Positions 7,734 through 17,188 of a stretch of DNA of 64,000 nt are shown here, in pieces. Under the pieces are notes generated by a model. That model saw only the letters and a program-made list of their open reading frames with translations. It was not told the DNA's origin and ran no database searches. Each line of letters begins with the position of its first letter. Position 1 is the stretch's first letter. The DNA is from Kribbella capetownensis (lineage in GTDB: Bacteria; Actinomycetota; Actinomycetes; Propionibacteriales; Kribbellaceae), in NCBI RefSeq assembly GCF_004331485.1, contig NZ_SJKD01000001.1, positions 558,001 to 622,000 of the forward strand. The letters run 5' to 3'. The position numbers were made by a program, and so were the translations under genes.

Positions 7734-9620
7734 TCAGCCGAGACGTGCCTTCAGGTGGTCGAGCTCGACCTTGAGCGTGGTCGGGACCGTGTCGCCGAGC
7801 TTGGCGAACCACTCCTCGATCAGCGGGATCTCGGCCTTCCACTCCTCCGCGTCGACCTTGAGCGCGATGTCCAGCTCGTCCTCGGTGAGCTCGAGGCCGC
7901 TGACATCCAGGCCGTCCGCGGTGGGCACCCGGCCGATCGGAGTCTCGACCGCGTCGGCCTGGCCCTCGATCCGGTCGATGACCCACTTCAGCACCCGGCT
8001 GTTCTCGCCGAAGCCCGGCCACACGAACTTGCCCGCGTCGTCCTTGCGGAACCAGTTCACGTAGAAGATCTTCGGCAACTGCGCCGCGTCGTGCTGCTTG
8101 CCGACCGTCAGCCAGTGGTCGAAGTACTTGCCCGCGTCGTACCCGAGGAACGGCAGCATCGCCATCGGGTCACGCCGGACGACACCGACCTGACCGACCG
8201 CGGCCGCGGTGGTCTCCGACGACAGCGTCGCCCCCATGAAGACGCCGTGCGCCCAGTCGCGCGACTCGGTCACCAGCGGCACCGTGGTCGCGCGACGGCC
8301 GCCGAAGATGATCGCCGAGATCGGTACGCCGTTCGGGTCGTCGTACTCGTCGGCGATGATCGGGCACTGCTTGATCGGAGTGCAGAACCGGCTGTTCGGG
8401 TGGCTGGACAGCTCGCCCGAGTCCGGCGTCCACTCCCGGCCCTTCCAGTCGGTCAGGTGGTTCGGCGGCGTGGGCGAGTAGCCCTCCCACCAGACGTCGC
8501 CGTCATCGGTGAGCGCGACGTTGGTGAAGACCGAGTTGCCCTTCTCGATCGTGCGCATCGCGTTCGGGTTGGTCTTCCAGCCGGTGCCCGGGGCCACGCC
8601 GAACAGGCCGAACTCCGGGTTCACGGCGTACAGGCGGCCGTCCGCGCCGAACCGCATCCATGCGATGTCGTCGCCGAGCGTCTCGACCTCCCAGCCCTCC
8701 AGCGTCGGGTCGAGCATCGCCAGGTTGGTCTTGCCGCAGGCGCTCGGGAACGCGGCCGCGACGTAGTGGACCTTCTTCTCCGGCGAGATCAGCTTCAGGA
8801 TCAGCATGTGCTCGGCCAGCCAGCCCTCGTCCCGCGCGATCGCACTCGCGATCCGCAGCGAGTAGCACTTCTTGCCGAGCAGCGAGTTGCCGCCGTACCC
8901 GGACCCGTACGACCAGATCGCCCGCTCCTCGGGGAACTGGACGATGTACTTCTCGTCGTTGCACGGCCACGGCACGTCCTTCTGCCCGGCCTCCAGCGGT
9001 GCACCGACCGAATGCAGGCACGGCACGAAGAACGCATCCTCACCGAGCTTCGCCAGTACGTCGGCACCGGTGCGGGCCATGATCCGCATCGATGCAACCA
9101 CGTACGCCGAGTCGGTGATCTCGACCCCGAACATCGGCTTGTCCGCGGTCAAGGGGCCCATGCAGAACGGGACGACGTACATCGTCCGGCCGCGCATCGA
9201 GCCGCGGTACAGCCCTGTCATCAGGGCCTTCATCTCGGCCGGGTCCATCCAGTTGTTGGTCGGACCGGCGTCCTTCTCGTCGACTGAGCAGATGAACGTC
9301 CGCTGCTCGACCCGGGCCACGTCCGAGGGATCGGTGCGAACCCAGAACGAGTTCGGCTTCTTCTCCTCGTTCAGCCGGACCATGGTCCCGGCCTCGATCA
9401 GTTCGCCGGTCAGCTTGTCGTACTCCGCGTCCGAGCCGTCCACCCAGTGGATCCGGTCGGGCTGAGTCAAGGCGGCGACCTCGGCGACCCAGGCCAGCAA
9501 GCCGGCGTGGCGGGTCGGTGCGTCGGTCAGGTCGTACTGCGTGGCGACGGCTGGAAGAGGGTCCGTGGCTGCTGCGGGGGCGGTGGTCTCGGTATGGGTC
9601 GGGCTGGCGGTTGTCGTCAT
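7734..9620 (-). CDS. pckG: Phosphoenolpyruvate carboxykinase (GTP)
   Basis: 628 residues, typical for GTP-dependent PEPCK. Converts oxaloacetate plus GTP to PEP, CO2 and GDP, the entry to gluconeogenesis. The kinase P-loop [12 protein letters not shown] with the reactive Cys (C295) is at 291-302; also present are [21 protein letters not shown] and [11 protein letters not shown]. Start ATG 9620 (MTTTASP) has GAGAGGGA upstream; the longer frame to 9848 is not supported. Its upstream region carries repeats that may be an operator, and it would supply hexose precursors when rhamnose-derived C3 units or acids are used. Confidence 0.96.
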   Translation of the reverse strand: MTTTASPTHTETTAPAAATDPLPAVATQYDLTDAPTRHAGLLAWVAEVAALTQPDRIHWVDGSDAEYDKLTGELIEAGTMVRLNEEKKPNSFWVRTDPSDVARVEQRTFICSVDEKDAGPTNNWMDPAEMKALMTGLYRGSMRGRTMYVVPFCMGPLTADKPMFGVEITDSAYVVASMRIMARTGADVLAKLGEDAFFVPCLHSVGAPLEAGQKDVPWPCNDEKYIVQFPEERAIWSYGSGYGGNSLLGKKCYSLRIASAIARDEGWLAEHMLILKLISPEKKVHYVAAAFPSACGKTNLAMLDPTLEGWEVETLGDDIAWMRFGADGRLYAVNPEFGLFGVAPGTGWKTNPNAMRTIEKGNSVFTNVALTDDGDVWWEGYSPTPPNHLTDWKGREWTPDSGELSSHPNSRFCTPIKQCPIIADEYDDPNGVPISAIIFGGRRATTVPLVTESRDWAHGVFMGATLSSETTAAAVGQVGVVRRDPMAMLPFLGYDAGKYFDHWLTVGKQHDAAQLPKIFYVNWFRKDDAGKFVWPGFGENSRVLKWVIDRIEGQADAVETPIGRVPTADGLDVSGLELTEDELDIALKVDAEEWKAEIPLIEEWFAKLGDTVPTTLKVELDHLKARLG

Positions 9621-9749
9621 CGGCGGCTCATTCCCTCTCGGCTGTCGGGCCCGGCGGCCGCCCGGTCCCTCGACGCTGAGGGGGGTACGGCGTCGGCCGC
9701 CGGGGTCTCCGGCGGTTCGATTCAGCTGACTGGCGGTGTGATCGCTCGC

Positions 9750-9790
9750 ATACCAGTGCGTCCAGTGGACGTATACCAGTGCGCAAGTGG
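9750..9790 (-). promoter_or_regulatory. Putative operator upstream of pckG
   Basis: Two direct copies of ATACCAGTGCG (9750-9760 and 9773-9783) flank a perfect palindrome CGTCCA-G-TGGACG (9759-9771), and ACCA...TGGT forms a further dyad at the right. Lies 130-170 bp upstream of the pckG start. The regulator is unknown. Confidence 0.4.
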
Positions 9791-9894
9791 TACTACGGTA
9801 CGCGACGGACCCAAGGGCTGTGAACCACCAGAAAGTGAAGCCGGTCACAAAGTTTTCGCGACAATCGCTTTCCGGCGAACCTTGTGAAAATGAG

Positions 9895-9923
9895 AACGGC
9901 CCGCGCTGGTCGCGCGGGCCGTT
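9895..9923 (-). terminator. Terminator of the 408-residue membrane protein gene
   Basis: Stem AACGGCCCGCG / CGCGGGCCGTT with a 7-nt loop, followed on the minus strand by CTCATTTTC. It begins 20 bp past the stop at 9943. Confidence 0.8.
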
Positions 9924-9942
9924 GCGGAGATCTTGCGGCGGA

Positions 9943-11169
9943 TCAGCTGGTCTGCCGCCAGATGTCGTTCAGCACCTGCTGCACGGTCTGCTCCTCACCG
10001 GGCACTCCAGTGACCGCGACGCCGACCAGCCACCACTGGCCACCGCTGCTGAACGCGCGCGTCATCATCAGCGCGAACGGCTTCGTCTGCTTCACCGTCA
10101 GCCAGGTCCGGTTGTCCTTCGCGGCCGCCGGCACCGGCGCCTTGAACACCTTGGTCCACTGCTGGTCGAACGACGACCGCTCTGCCAGGCAGCCGGCCAG
10201 GTCCTTGCACGGGTGCAGCGCGATCCGCAGGTCCGGCGTGAGCCTCGGGTTGCCCACACCGTCATCGGTCTGCACCCGGCGGTACGCGATCGTCGACGAC
10301 TCGCCGAGGAACGACACCGCCGGCGGCCGCGGCCAGCCGATCGCGAACGGGAGCTCGGCCGTGGTGATCACCTGCACGTCGCTCCCGGCCGGGTAGGTGA
10401 AACCGAACAGGCCTGGGCCGCCGTCGGGCCGCAGGTACGGCGCTGTGGTGACCTTGCGGAACGCCGGGAGGAGCACAGTCTCCGGGAACGGGGATGGGCT
10501 GATCGCGGCCTGCGGCGCGGCGTCGGGCTTCTCGTCCTTGACCGAACTGCCGATCGCGGCGCCGACGGAGTACGTGACGGTGAAGACGATCAGCACGACG
10601 ATCGCGACCACGAGGTAGATCCAGCCGCCGATCTTGCGGCGATACTGCCGGGCGATCTCGATCTTCGAGGGCTGGGCTTGTGCTGCTGGCGCTGCTTGAG
10701 GTGCGGGTCCTGCTTCTGGTGCTGGTCCTGCTTCTGGTGCCGGCGCGTAGGACGGGAGGGCGCCGTTGCCGGATGGCGGCTGGCTCGGCGGCTGAGCGCC
10801 GTACTGGCTGAGCTGGGCGCGGACCGCCTGCAGCGACTCCTCGTCATTGCCGAGGATGCCGTCGAGCGGGTCGATCAGCCGCTCGGCGCCCGACTGTCCG
10901 GGGATGAGTTGCGTGATCGCGTACGGACGCGTGGCGCTGAAGTTCGCGGCCCAGAGCGGCGTCTCCTGCTGCTCAGGGTCGAGCGCGGCGTCCCGGCCGG
11001 CGCGGACCAGCCGGTCCCGCACCACCGCGTCCCTCGCAGCCGCGTCACTCAGTACCAGCGCGACAACCTCCATGCCGGTGAAGCTGCGGCCGCGCCAGAG
11101 CTCCGCGAGCGGGTGCCGCAGCAACCGCTGGTCGAACTCGTACCCGGAGATCTCCGGCGTGCTGTTCAT
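9943..11169 (-). CDS. Single-pass membrane protein of unknown function
   Basis: 408 residues. Cytoplasmic N-domain of about 115 residues, a Pro/Ala/Gln-rich linker with repeated APEAGP units (about 135-170), one membrane helix at about 181-203 ([17 protein letters not shown]), then an extracytoplasmic domain of about 180 residues with two Cys (HPCKDLAGC) that may form a disulfide. The architecture resembles envelope-stress or type VII-adjacent actinobacterial proteins but no family is recognised. The ATG overlaps the stop of the upstream secreted-protein gene. Confidence 0.8.
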   Translation of the reverse strand: MNSTPEISGYEFDQRLLRHPLAELWRGRSFTGMEVVALVLSDAAARDAVVRDRLVRAGRDAALDPEQQETPLWAANFSATRPYAITQLIPGQSGAERLIDPLDGILGNDEESLQAVRAQLSQYGAQPPSQPPSGNGALPSYAPAPEAGPAPEAGPAPQAAPAAQAQPSKIEIARQYRRKIGGWIYLVVAIVVLIVFTVTYSVGAAIGSSVKDEKPDAAPQAAISPSPFPETVLLPAFRKVTTAPYLRPDGGPGLFGFTYPAGSDVQVITTAELPFAIGWPRPPAVSFLGESSTIAYRRVQTDDGVGNPRLTPDLRIALHPCKDLAGCLAERSSFDQQWTKVFKAPVPAAAKDNRTWLTVKQTKPFALMMTRAFSSGGQWWLVGVAVTGVPGEEQTVQQVLNDIWRQTS

Positions 11170-11777
11170 CTGCTCTCCCAGATCGCCCGGTCCGCCAGCA
11201 CCAGCACCGCCTGCTCCGCGACGTCGGCCTGGATCGGGCTGGCCGTGTACTCGACCTGTACGACGATGTCCGCCCGCTGCACCAGCGTCTTCACCGTGAA
11301 CGACTCACCCGCCACACCCCGCACGGTCCGCGCCGACTTGGTCGGGTACTGCCGGTCCGGCACCTTGTCCATCGGCGACCGGTCAAAGGCCCGCTTCGCG
11401 GTCTGCTCCGGGGTGAACGGCGGCTGCCCAGCCCCCGCGTCCGCCCCGGCGTACGGCGTGATCGTCACCTTCACCGACGCCGACGTGAAGCTGCTCGACT
11501 TCTGGCGACTGACCGCCGCCTCGCAAGTCACCGTGGCCGTCCCACCCTGGTTCATGGTGATGGGCGCCGTACCGCTCGATGCCTTAGGCAACATCACCGA
11601 CACGTCGCCGATCCGGGCACACACGTCGGCCGGCAACGTCCTGGCCGGCAGGATGTCCTCGGGCTCCACCGGCTCCCCGACCGCGTACCCGAACCCCGCA
11701 CCCGCGACGGCAGCCACTCCGCACGCGATCGCCGTACCCCGCACCAGTCGACTAGCCATGCCCGCGACCTTAACCAC
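11166..11777 (-). CDS. Secreted or membrane-anchored protein, unknown function
   Basis: 203 residues. N-terminal hydrophobic segment (AIACGVAAVAGAGFGYAVG) and an exported domain with two Cys (DVCARIG, TVTCEAA), reminiscent of actinobacterial DUF3558-like lipoproteins but without a lipobox. The GTG at 11777 has AGAGGA upstream; an alternative ATG is at 11759. Coupled (ATGA) to the 408-residue protein, so the two probably act together at the cell surface. Confidence 0.75.
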   Translation of the reverse strand: MVKVAGMASRLVRGTAIACGVAAVAGAGFGYAVGEPVEPEDILPARTLPADVCARIGDVSVMLPKASSGTAPITMNQGGTATVTCEAAVSRQKSSSFTSASVKVTITPYAGADAGAGQPPFTPEQTAKRAFDRSPMDKVPDRQYPTKSARTVRGVAGESFTVKTLVQRADIVVQVEYTASPIQADVAEQAVLVLADRAIWESR

Positions 11778-12110
11778 GCACCGGTCCTCTCTCGCCCATC
11801 AACCACCCGCCTAGGACGACCAACCCCGCCCACCCGGTTCCACCCGCGCGCCGGTGTCTCTCCCACGCATGCGCTACGCGCGCCCCTCCGTCGCGTGCTC
11901 GCGCACACTCCCACCCACCCAACCTTGAGGACGGGCTTTCGCCCGCAGTCGACTACCGAGGCGATCGAGACGCTGGTGCCATTGGACGGTGCTGGTGTCT
12001 ACCCGCGCATCCGGCAGTCGACTACCTGGACCGGTGGTGGTGCGCCTAGTGGACGCTCCCACTCGGCCGGCTCCGGTCTCGGGGCCCTCGGCAACGACCT
12101 GAGGACCGAC
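11778..12110. other. 333-bp intergenic region with a direct repeat
   Basis: No convincing gene. Contains two copies of GCAGTCGACTACC at 11945-11957 and 12014-12026, both spaced within the upstream region of the secreted-protein gene. They may be regulator half-sites or a duplication trace. Confidence 0.4.
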
Positions 12111-12665
12111 TCAGTCGAGGAGTGTTTTCACGGAGCCGCCGGACTCGCTCAGCTTGCTGCCAAGGCCTTTCAGCGCGTCGCCGACCGTGGCGAGGATCCC
12201 GGACAGATCCTGCAGGTTGCCCGCCAGGCTCTCGATCTCCGTCGCGACCCCGCCGATCTGACCGCTTCCGTCGTTCAGTGTCTTCGCCGCGGCGTCCCCG
12301 ATCCCGGGGATCTTGTCCAGCTCGCCGGCCAGCCCCGACAGCATCCCGGCAGCCGAGTGCAGCTTGTCCTTGGCGGCGTGCATCGTGCTCGCACTGCCAC
12401 TCAGCGCCTTCCGCGCGCCGCCCTCCCCATCGTCCCCGACCAGCGCGCCCGCGGCCTTCGCCGCCTGCTCCCCGGCGTCGGCCAGCCCAGACCCGATCGT
12501 CTTCAGCAAGTCCGGCAACTTCCCGAGGAACCCGACCGCGTCGTCCGGCAGGCCGCGGACCAGATTCAGCACTTTCTCGAAGTCGTCCGAGTTCTCCATC
12601 ACGAACCCGACCGCCTTCTTGACGTCCCCCAGATCCCGCCCGCCGAGCAAGTCCTCGATACCCAT
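12111..12665 (-). CDS. Unknown helical protein
   Basis: 184 residues (191 if started at 12689). Low-complexity, Gly/Ala/Leu/Asp-rich and predicted mostly amphipathic helix, with repeated LSGLAGELDKI and LAGNLQDLSGIL segments suggestive of a helical bundle. No signal peptide or catalytic motif. Stands alone between the envelope pair and tRNA-Arg. I do not recognise a family. Confidence 0.7.
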   Translation of the reverse strand: MGIEDLLGGRDLGDVKKAVGFVMENSDDFEKVLNLVRGLPDDAVGFLGKLPDLLKTIGSGLADAGEQAAKAAGALVGDDGEGGARKALSGSASTMHAAKDKLHSAAGMLSGLAGELDKIPGIGDAAAKTLNDGSGQIGGVATEIESLAGNLQDLSGILATVGDALKGLGSKLSESGGSVKTLLD

Positions 12666-12777
12666 ATCCCGGATCGTAGAGCGGCCCATACCCCGCCGTA
12701 CGAGCGCCGCACCGCTCCCCCCGAGGCCGATTGGCCTCCACCCACCTCCCCCATGTATCGTTACTCGACGTTGTCCA

Positions 12778-12850
12778 GCGCTCGTAGCTCAACGGATAGA
12801 GCATCTGACTACGGATCAGAAGGTTGGGGGTTCGAATCCCTCCGAGCGCG
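12778..12850 (+). tRNA. tRNA-Arg (ACG)
   Basis: 73 nt. Acceptor GCGCTCG/CGAGCGC, D-arm GCTC/GAGC, anticodon stem TCTGA/TCAGA with loop CTACGGA (anticodon ACG at 12811-12813), T-arm GGGGG-TTCGAAT-CCCTC. CCA not encoded. A recombinase remnant lies directly downstream, so its 3' end may have served as an integration site. Confidence 0.97.
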
Positions 12851-12859
12851 CAGCAGAAG

Positions 12860-12891
12860 CCCCAGGTCACGAGCTAGTTGACCTGGGGTTT
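12860..12891 (+). terminator. Terminator after tRNA-Arg
   Basis: Perfect 10-bp stem CCCCAGGTCA / TGACCTGGGG, 9-nt loop, followed by TTT. Confidence 0.8.
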
Positions 12892-12926
12892 CGCGTGTCC
12901 GGGGCTCCCGGTTGCCAACAGCCTTG

Positions 12927-13280
12927 CTAACACGGTGCCAGGGCTGAGGGCTCTGGGCCGTCTTCCGGGTCGTCACGTTCTGGGTCGACGGCGGCGGCGA
13001 ACACGTCAGCGATTCCGGCCGCGCGCTGGCGGATCACGTGCGCGTAGACCCGAAGCGTGATCGACGGATCGGCATGCCCGAGCCGGTCAGCGACGACGTG
13101 CACCGGTATGCCAGCCAGCAGCAGCATCAGCATCGTTGCGTGAACATGGCGTCGGCCGCCCTTGGTTGTCCCTTCGACTCGCTGCCCAGCGACCATTCCG
13201 ACCGATCCACGGATGCGGACAGCCGGAGCGTTCCAGTCGAGATCTGGCCAGCGGAGATTGAGCAGCTTGGCCGGGTGTGG
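12927..13280 (-). pseudogene. Tyrosine recombinase (integrase) remnant
   Basis: Minus-strand coding from about 13280 reads HPAKLLNLRWPDLDW, RVEGTTKGGRR and then VHATMLMLLLAGIPVHVV, DRLGHADPSITLRVYAHV. The first part matches the core around box I of phage-type integrases (ALRWSDxD, VEGPTKT) and the second the region after box II. The stretch between them, normally 60 or more residues with the HxxR catalytic pair, is missing, so TTKGGRR is joined directly to RHVHATML. The LGH and the active-site Tyr (VYAH) remain. No start codon context. Scar of an element integrated at the adjacent tRNA-Arg. Confidence 0.8.
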
Positions 13281-13391
13281 ACGATCACGTTCTGCCCCGT
13301 GGCTGAGAAGTGTTGCGTACCACCGTCCTAACGGCGAGACTCCCTGGCTATCGCATTTATATGAGTGCTGTCATTTCTGTCGGGAGGACGG

Positions 13392-14342
13392 ATGTACCGT
13401 CAGGTTGAGCCTCACGACCACGGCATGCTCGACGTCGGTGACGGGCACAGCGTGTACTGGATGGCGTGCGGCAACCCGGATGGCAAGCCTGCGCTGTACG
13501 TGCACGGCGGCCCTGGCTCGGGGTGCGGCGCACGTTCCCCCGGCCAATTCGACCCCGCCGTCTACCGCGTCGTCTCGTTTGACCAACGCAACTGCGGCCG
13601 GAGCACCCCTCACGCCAGCGAGCCCGTGATCGACCTGTCCACCAACACCACCGACCACCTGATCCGCGACATGGAGCAGCTGCGCGAGCACCTGGGCATC
13701 GACAAGTGGCTGCTGTTCGGCGTTTCCTGGGGTTCAGTGCTCTCGCTGACCTACGCGCTGCGCCACCCGGGGCGCGTCTCGGAGATGATCGTGACCGCCG
13801 TCGCCACCGGCAGGCACTGCGAGGTCGAGTGGCTGATCCGCGGCTTCGGCGGCCTGGCCCCCGAGGCGTACGAGCGCTTCCTCGCCGGCGTACCCGATCC
13901 GGGCGAGGACATCTCGGCCGCCTATCACCGCCTGCTCATGGACCCCGACCCCGCCGTACACCGCAAAGCAGCAGAGGACTGGTGCGCTTGGGAGGATGCA
14001 ATCGCCACTGTCCCGCCAGGCCGCGACATCGAGCACGAGCCGTGGGAGCCCCGGTTCCAACTCGCCTTCGCCCGACTCGTCACGCACTACTTCGGCAACC
14101 GCTGTTGGTTGGCAGACGACCAACTGGCCCGCAACGGGCACGTCCTGCAGGGCATCCCCGGCGTCATCGTGCACGGGCAGCTCGACCTCGGCGCACTCAC
14201 CGGCAAACCATGGGTGCTGCACCACGCCTGGCAGGGATCCGAACTGGTGATCGTCGAGCACGGCACTCACGCCGCCGGAACGGCAGAAGCTGTCATGGCC
14301 GCAACCGACCGCTTCGCCAAAGCCCCCGTGCACTCTTCATAG
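13392..14342 (+). CDS. Prolyl aminopeptidase-like alpha/beta hydrolase (S33)
   Basis: 316 residues. Oxyanion region HGGPGSGCG, FDQRNCGRS (proline iminopeptidase signature), nucleophile in GVSWGS, acid in VHGQLD and a His in VEHGTH. Releases N-terminal proline from peptides in characterised relatives. Start at ATG 13392 preceded by GGGAGGACGG. Upstream is an unusually AT-rich ATTTATATGAG that may hold a -10. Lies inside the island after tRNA-Arg, so it may be cargo. Confidence 0.85.
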   Translation: MYRQVEPHDHGMLDVGDGHSVYWMACGNPDGKPALYVHGGPGSGCGARSPGQFDPAVYRVVSFDQRNCGRSTPHASEPVIDLSTNTTDHLIRDMEQLREHLGIDKWLLFGVSWGSVLSLTYALRHPGRVSEMIVTAVATGRHCEVEWLIRGFGGLAPEAYERFLAGVPDPGEDISAAYHRLLMDPDPAVHRKAAEDWCAWEDAIATVPPGRDIEHEPWEPRFQLAFARLVTHYFGNRCWLADDQLARNGHVLQGIPGVIVHGQLDLGALTGKPWVLHHAWQGSELVIVEHGTHAAGTAEAVMAATDRFAKAPVHSS

Positions 14343-14374
14343 CGACGACGCGGGACGACGCCAACACGACCCCT

Positions 14375-14420
14375 GTGTCGAGCATCAACTGTCGGACGCG
14401 TGTCGCACATCAACCGACGG
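14375..14420. repeat. Two imperfect 21-bp direct repeats, IS-end-like
   Basis: Copies at 14375-14395 and 14400-14420 share 17 of 21 bases, both with GTGTCG..CATCAAC..CGG. Together with related TGTGCGGCACATG-type sequence at 14480-14506 they look like decayed ends of IS481-type elements. Confidence 0.4.
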
Positions 14421-14508
14421 AGCACACCCTCCGGCCGGACTGCGGCCGGACTGTGATCCGACAACAGATCCGCGACACATGTTCGCGACCTGATGTGCGG
14501 CACATGGC

Positions 14509-14694
14509 CTAGGAAACTGTGGGGTTGGCGCCCCGTGGCCGCTGACCTTTGATGGTCCGGACGGCTTGGGTGGTGGCGCGCCGGACGGCTTGCGTGGTGA
14601 TGCGGCGTACGACCAGGTCGTCGTTGCCGGGGAGCTCGATGGCCGGGGTCGTCTCGTCCACGAGCACCGTGCGAGAGCGGGCGCCTGCACAACG
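14509..14694 (-). pseudogene. IS481-type transposase C-terminal remnant
   Basis: The frame reads SRTVLVDETTPAIELPG, DDLVVRRITTQ and ends IKGQRPRGANPTVS, the layout I associate with C-terminal tails of actinobacterial IS481-family transposases. The DDE core is absent, and no start is present. A duplicated TTQAVR unit (twice within 9 residues) points to local duplication. The identification is from memory of family tails and needs a search. Confidence 0.5.
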
Positions 14695-14822
14695 TTCTTG
14701 CCTTTGTGGGCTCGCGTTCGGCGGCACCTGTGGTTCAAGTACTGGTTCGAGCAGATGTGGGTGTGGGCCGAGTACGCTGAGCTGGATGGGACTGGCTGGC
14801 ATCCCACTCTCTGGAGAACCAC

Positions 14823-15287
14823 ATGCGCAGCACCGGTAGTGGCGCGTGCCCGCTCCGCGCGCATGTCGATCCGCGCCTCTTGCGATTCAGCGCCGGGGCC
14901 ACAGCAACCGTGCTCGCCGTCGTACTGCTCATCGTTGAGGTTGCCCGACCATTGAGTCTCGGCCTGCTCGCCTCCCAGGTCGCCGTGTTCGCGTTCACCG
15001 CGTTCGTGAGTTTTCAGTGGTCGTTGTGGGCGCAGATCTTTGCCCGTGTCATCTGGCCGCGGATCGCAGCGCCGGCCAAGTTGGAGGATGCTCGGCCGCC
15101 GAGATTCGCCCAGTTCGTCGGCTTCGTGTTCACCGCTCCGGCGCTGATCACCTTCGTACTCGGCGTCGATGTCGCCGGCTACGGCCTCACCGCTCTGGCC
15201 TTCGGCGTGGCAGCCCTCAACGCATCCATCGGGCTGTGTTTGGGCTGCAAGGCCTACCATCTGATCCGCCGACCAAAACCTGCCTGA
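14823..15287 (+). CDS. DUF4395-family membrane protein
   Basis: 154 residues. N-terminal VDPRLLRFSAGATA motif, then four hydrophobic segments (about 30-47, 52-70, 100-120, 125-145) and a conserved central IWPRIAAPAKLEDARPPRFAQ segment typical of DUF4395 integral membrane proteins, which often sit near thioredoxin-like genes. Function unknown. ATG start without a clear Shine-Dalgarno. Confidence 0.75.
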   Translation: MRSTGSGACPLRAHVDPRLLRFSAGATATVLAVVLLIVEVARPLSLGLLASQVAVFAFTAFVSFQWSLWAQIFARVIWPRIAAPAKLEDARPPRFAQFVGFVFTAPALITFVLGVDVAGYGLTALAFGVAALNASIGLCLGCKAYHLIRRPKPA

Positions 15288-15468
15288 GTCTGGTCGACCG
15301 CAGGCCCCGCCACGTCCAGCGCGACGTCCCCAGCCGCGCCGCACGGTGCAGCGGCGTCAGGGCTCAAGCTCCAGCCCTCACCGAGGCCGGCGATTGTGTC
15401 GGTGCGTCCGCACGAAGTCGTCGTCGAGCCCGACCGGCAGGTTGGTCTCGAGCCGTACGTACGGCTGG

Positions 15469-15948
15469 TCAGTCCGGGCGGCCCTTCAGGCGGCGGCTGA
15501 CTGCGCGCTCGACCTCACGGCTCGCCTCGCGTTCGGCGAGTGCATGCCGCTTGTCCCAGGTCTTCTTCCCGCGGGCGAGGGCGATCTCCACCTTCGCGCG
15601 GCCGTCCTTGAAGTAGAGCGTCACCGGGACGATCGTCAGCCCGCCCTCATTGACCTTGCGTTCGATCTTGTCGATCTGGGCACGATGCAGCAACAGCTTC
15701 CGCTTGCGGCGCGAGCCGCCGTTGAACCAGCGGGCTTGCGAGTACTGCGGGATGTGCACACCGTGCAACCAGATCTCCCGGTTCTCGACCTGCGCGAAGC
15801 CGCCGATCAGCGACGCCCGCCCGGCCCGAAGCGCCTTCACCTCCGGCCCCTGCAGCACGATCCCCGCCTCCCAGGACTCGCCCAGGTGGTAGTCATGGGC
15901 AGCCTTGCGGTTGCGCGCGACCACGGGTTCGGCGTCTGGCTTCTTCAC
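15469..15948 (-). CDS. smpB: SsrA-binding protein SmpB
   Basis: 159 residues. Hallmarks [49 protein letters not shown] and a basic C-terminal tail ([16 protein letters not shown]) that inserts into the ribosomal decoding site. Partners tmRNA in rescuing stalled ribosomes. Starts at GTG 15948. No tmRNA gene was seen in the window. This is a core gene beside accessory DNA. Confidence 0.96.
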   Translation of the reverse strand: MKKPDAEPVVARNRKAAHDYHLGESWEAGIVLQGPEVKALRAGRASLIGGFAQVENREIWLHGVHIPQYSQARWFNGGSRRKRKLLLHRAQIDKIERKVNEGGLTIVPVTLYFKDGRAKVEIALARGKKTWDKRHALAEREASREVERAVSRRLKGRPD

Positions 15949-16027
15949 ACGCTGATTCTGCCCCGACAACCCACCCAACGAGCCACCTGGCTTCCGTCGG
16001 GGGTTCGGCGTCGTACGAAACGCAGTA

Positions 16028-17074
16028 CTAGCCGGCCAGCTCGGCGACCGTGGCCAGGTACTGCCGTGGTATCTCGGCCCGGGTTCGGAGCTCGATCGGA
16101 TCGGCGTACGGAACCAGGCGTAACCACGACACGAGCCGGTGCACACCGACCAGCGCCTCGGTGGCGGCGAGGTTCCTCCGCAGCACCCGTGGGTCGGCGT
16201 CGAGGTGATCACGCCATACCGCGAGATAGACGTCGAGCAGTTCGGCGTGGTCTGTACGAGACAAGGGCGCTCGAGTCCATTCGGCCACTGAGTCGAGGAA
16301 GCCGTGCAGCGAGACGAACGGATGACCCCAGATCGCGTTGCCGAAATCGAAGAACCGCGGCCGGAGTACGCCGGTCGAGCGGTCGGCGAAGATGTTCGCC
16401 GGGTACACATCGTTGAGCTCCAGGTCGAGCGGAACGATGTCGCTGAGGGACGCCGTACGTCGATCCAATACCTCAGCGGCGACCTGAACTCGTTTCAGCA
16501 TGTCTGGCTCGGCCCGCAGCGGATGTCCAGGCTGCAGCGACGCCCACTCCTCGACCACGGCGCGCACTCGATCACCTGCCGTGCTCGGTGCGAGCTCGAT
16601 GATCCCGGGGTGGTCGGCGACGTTGAGACGGCCGAGGAGGGTGCACTGAAGTTGGGCGAGCGCGCGGACGACGATCCGGCGCGTCGGCTGATGACGGACG
16701 TCAGGATGCGTGAGCGTCCTTCCCTGATCGTCCGTGAGCAGCCAATTGCGTGCGCGATCGACTGCGATCGGCACGATGACGTCGTACGGCGCGAGCCGCG
16801 CCAACGCGGCGGCCAAACCGGCCTCGAACCGATGGCCAGGATTGTTCTCCTTGAACCACACCAGTCCCTCGACGGACGGATAACAGCGCACCACGGACCA
16901 GAAACGCGCCCGATAGGTAACAGCCTCACCACCGATCCGACGCCCCTGCTCAGCAAGGCGACGCCCAACCCAAGAATCTACCGTCTGCGTCCACTCCGCC
17001 GATGTCCAACGACGGACCCATTGCCCATCAGCATCTGGACCAAGCGGCCTAGCCGGCGGCGGACAGTGCGGCAC
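16028..17074 (-). CDS. Aminoglycoside-phosphotransferase-like (APH fold) protein
   Basis: About 348 residues (361 if started at GTG 17113). Kinase-like fold of the APH/choline-kinase group: VWFKENNPG near the nucleotide site, catalytic-loop relative of HxDxxxxN reading [12 protein letters not shown], and metal-binding DFG-like [10 protein letters not shown]. Substrate unknown; homologues act on small molecules and most are not resistance genes. The GTG at 17074 is preceded by CCGGGG; start is uncertain. Stops 79 bp before smpB on the same strand. Confidence 0.8.
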   Translation of the reverse strand: MPHCPPPARPLGPDADGQWVRRWTSAEWTQTVDSWVGRRLAEQGRRIGGEAVTYRARFWSVVRCYPSVEGLVWFKENNPGHRFEAGLAAALARLAPYDVIVPIAVDRARNWLLTDDQGRTLTHPDVRHQPTRRIVVRALAQLQCTLLGRLNVADHPGIIELAPSTAGDRVRAVVEEWASLQPGHPLRAEPDMLKRVQVAAEVLDRRTASLSDIVPLDLELNDVYPANIFADRSTGVLRPRFFDFGNAIWGHPFVSLHGFLDSVAEWTRAPLSRTDHAELLDVYLAVWRDHLDADPRVLRRNLAATEALVGVHRLVSWLRLVPYADPIELRTRAEIPRQYLATVAELAG

Positions 17075-17188
17075 CCCCGGAACGCTAACGCCCCGCGCCG
17101 GCAGGGGAACCACGACACACGCGACGCACGGATCTGCCGAGGTCAATGCGGCTGATCTTGGTGCCGGGCTGTCGCTAGCATCGTCGCC

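Noticed and set aside
7542..9287. 581-residue plus-strand frame opposite pckG
   Set aside because: Antisense of a gene with clear PEPCK motifs; composition is Arg/Asp/His rich with no domain.
9787..11814. 675-residue plus-strand frame opposite the envelope genes
   Set aside because: Covers intergenic sequence and antisense of two coupled genes; low-complexity, no recognisable motifs.
15288..15468. tmRNA next to smpB
   Set aside because: No tRNA-like 3' end (TTCGAATCC with paired acceptor) or tag-coding frame was found near smpB.
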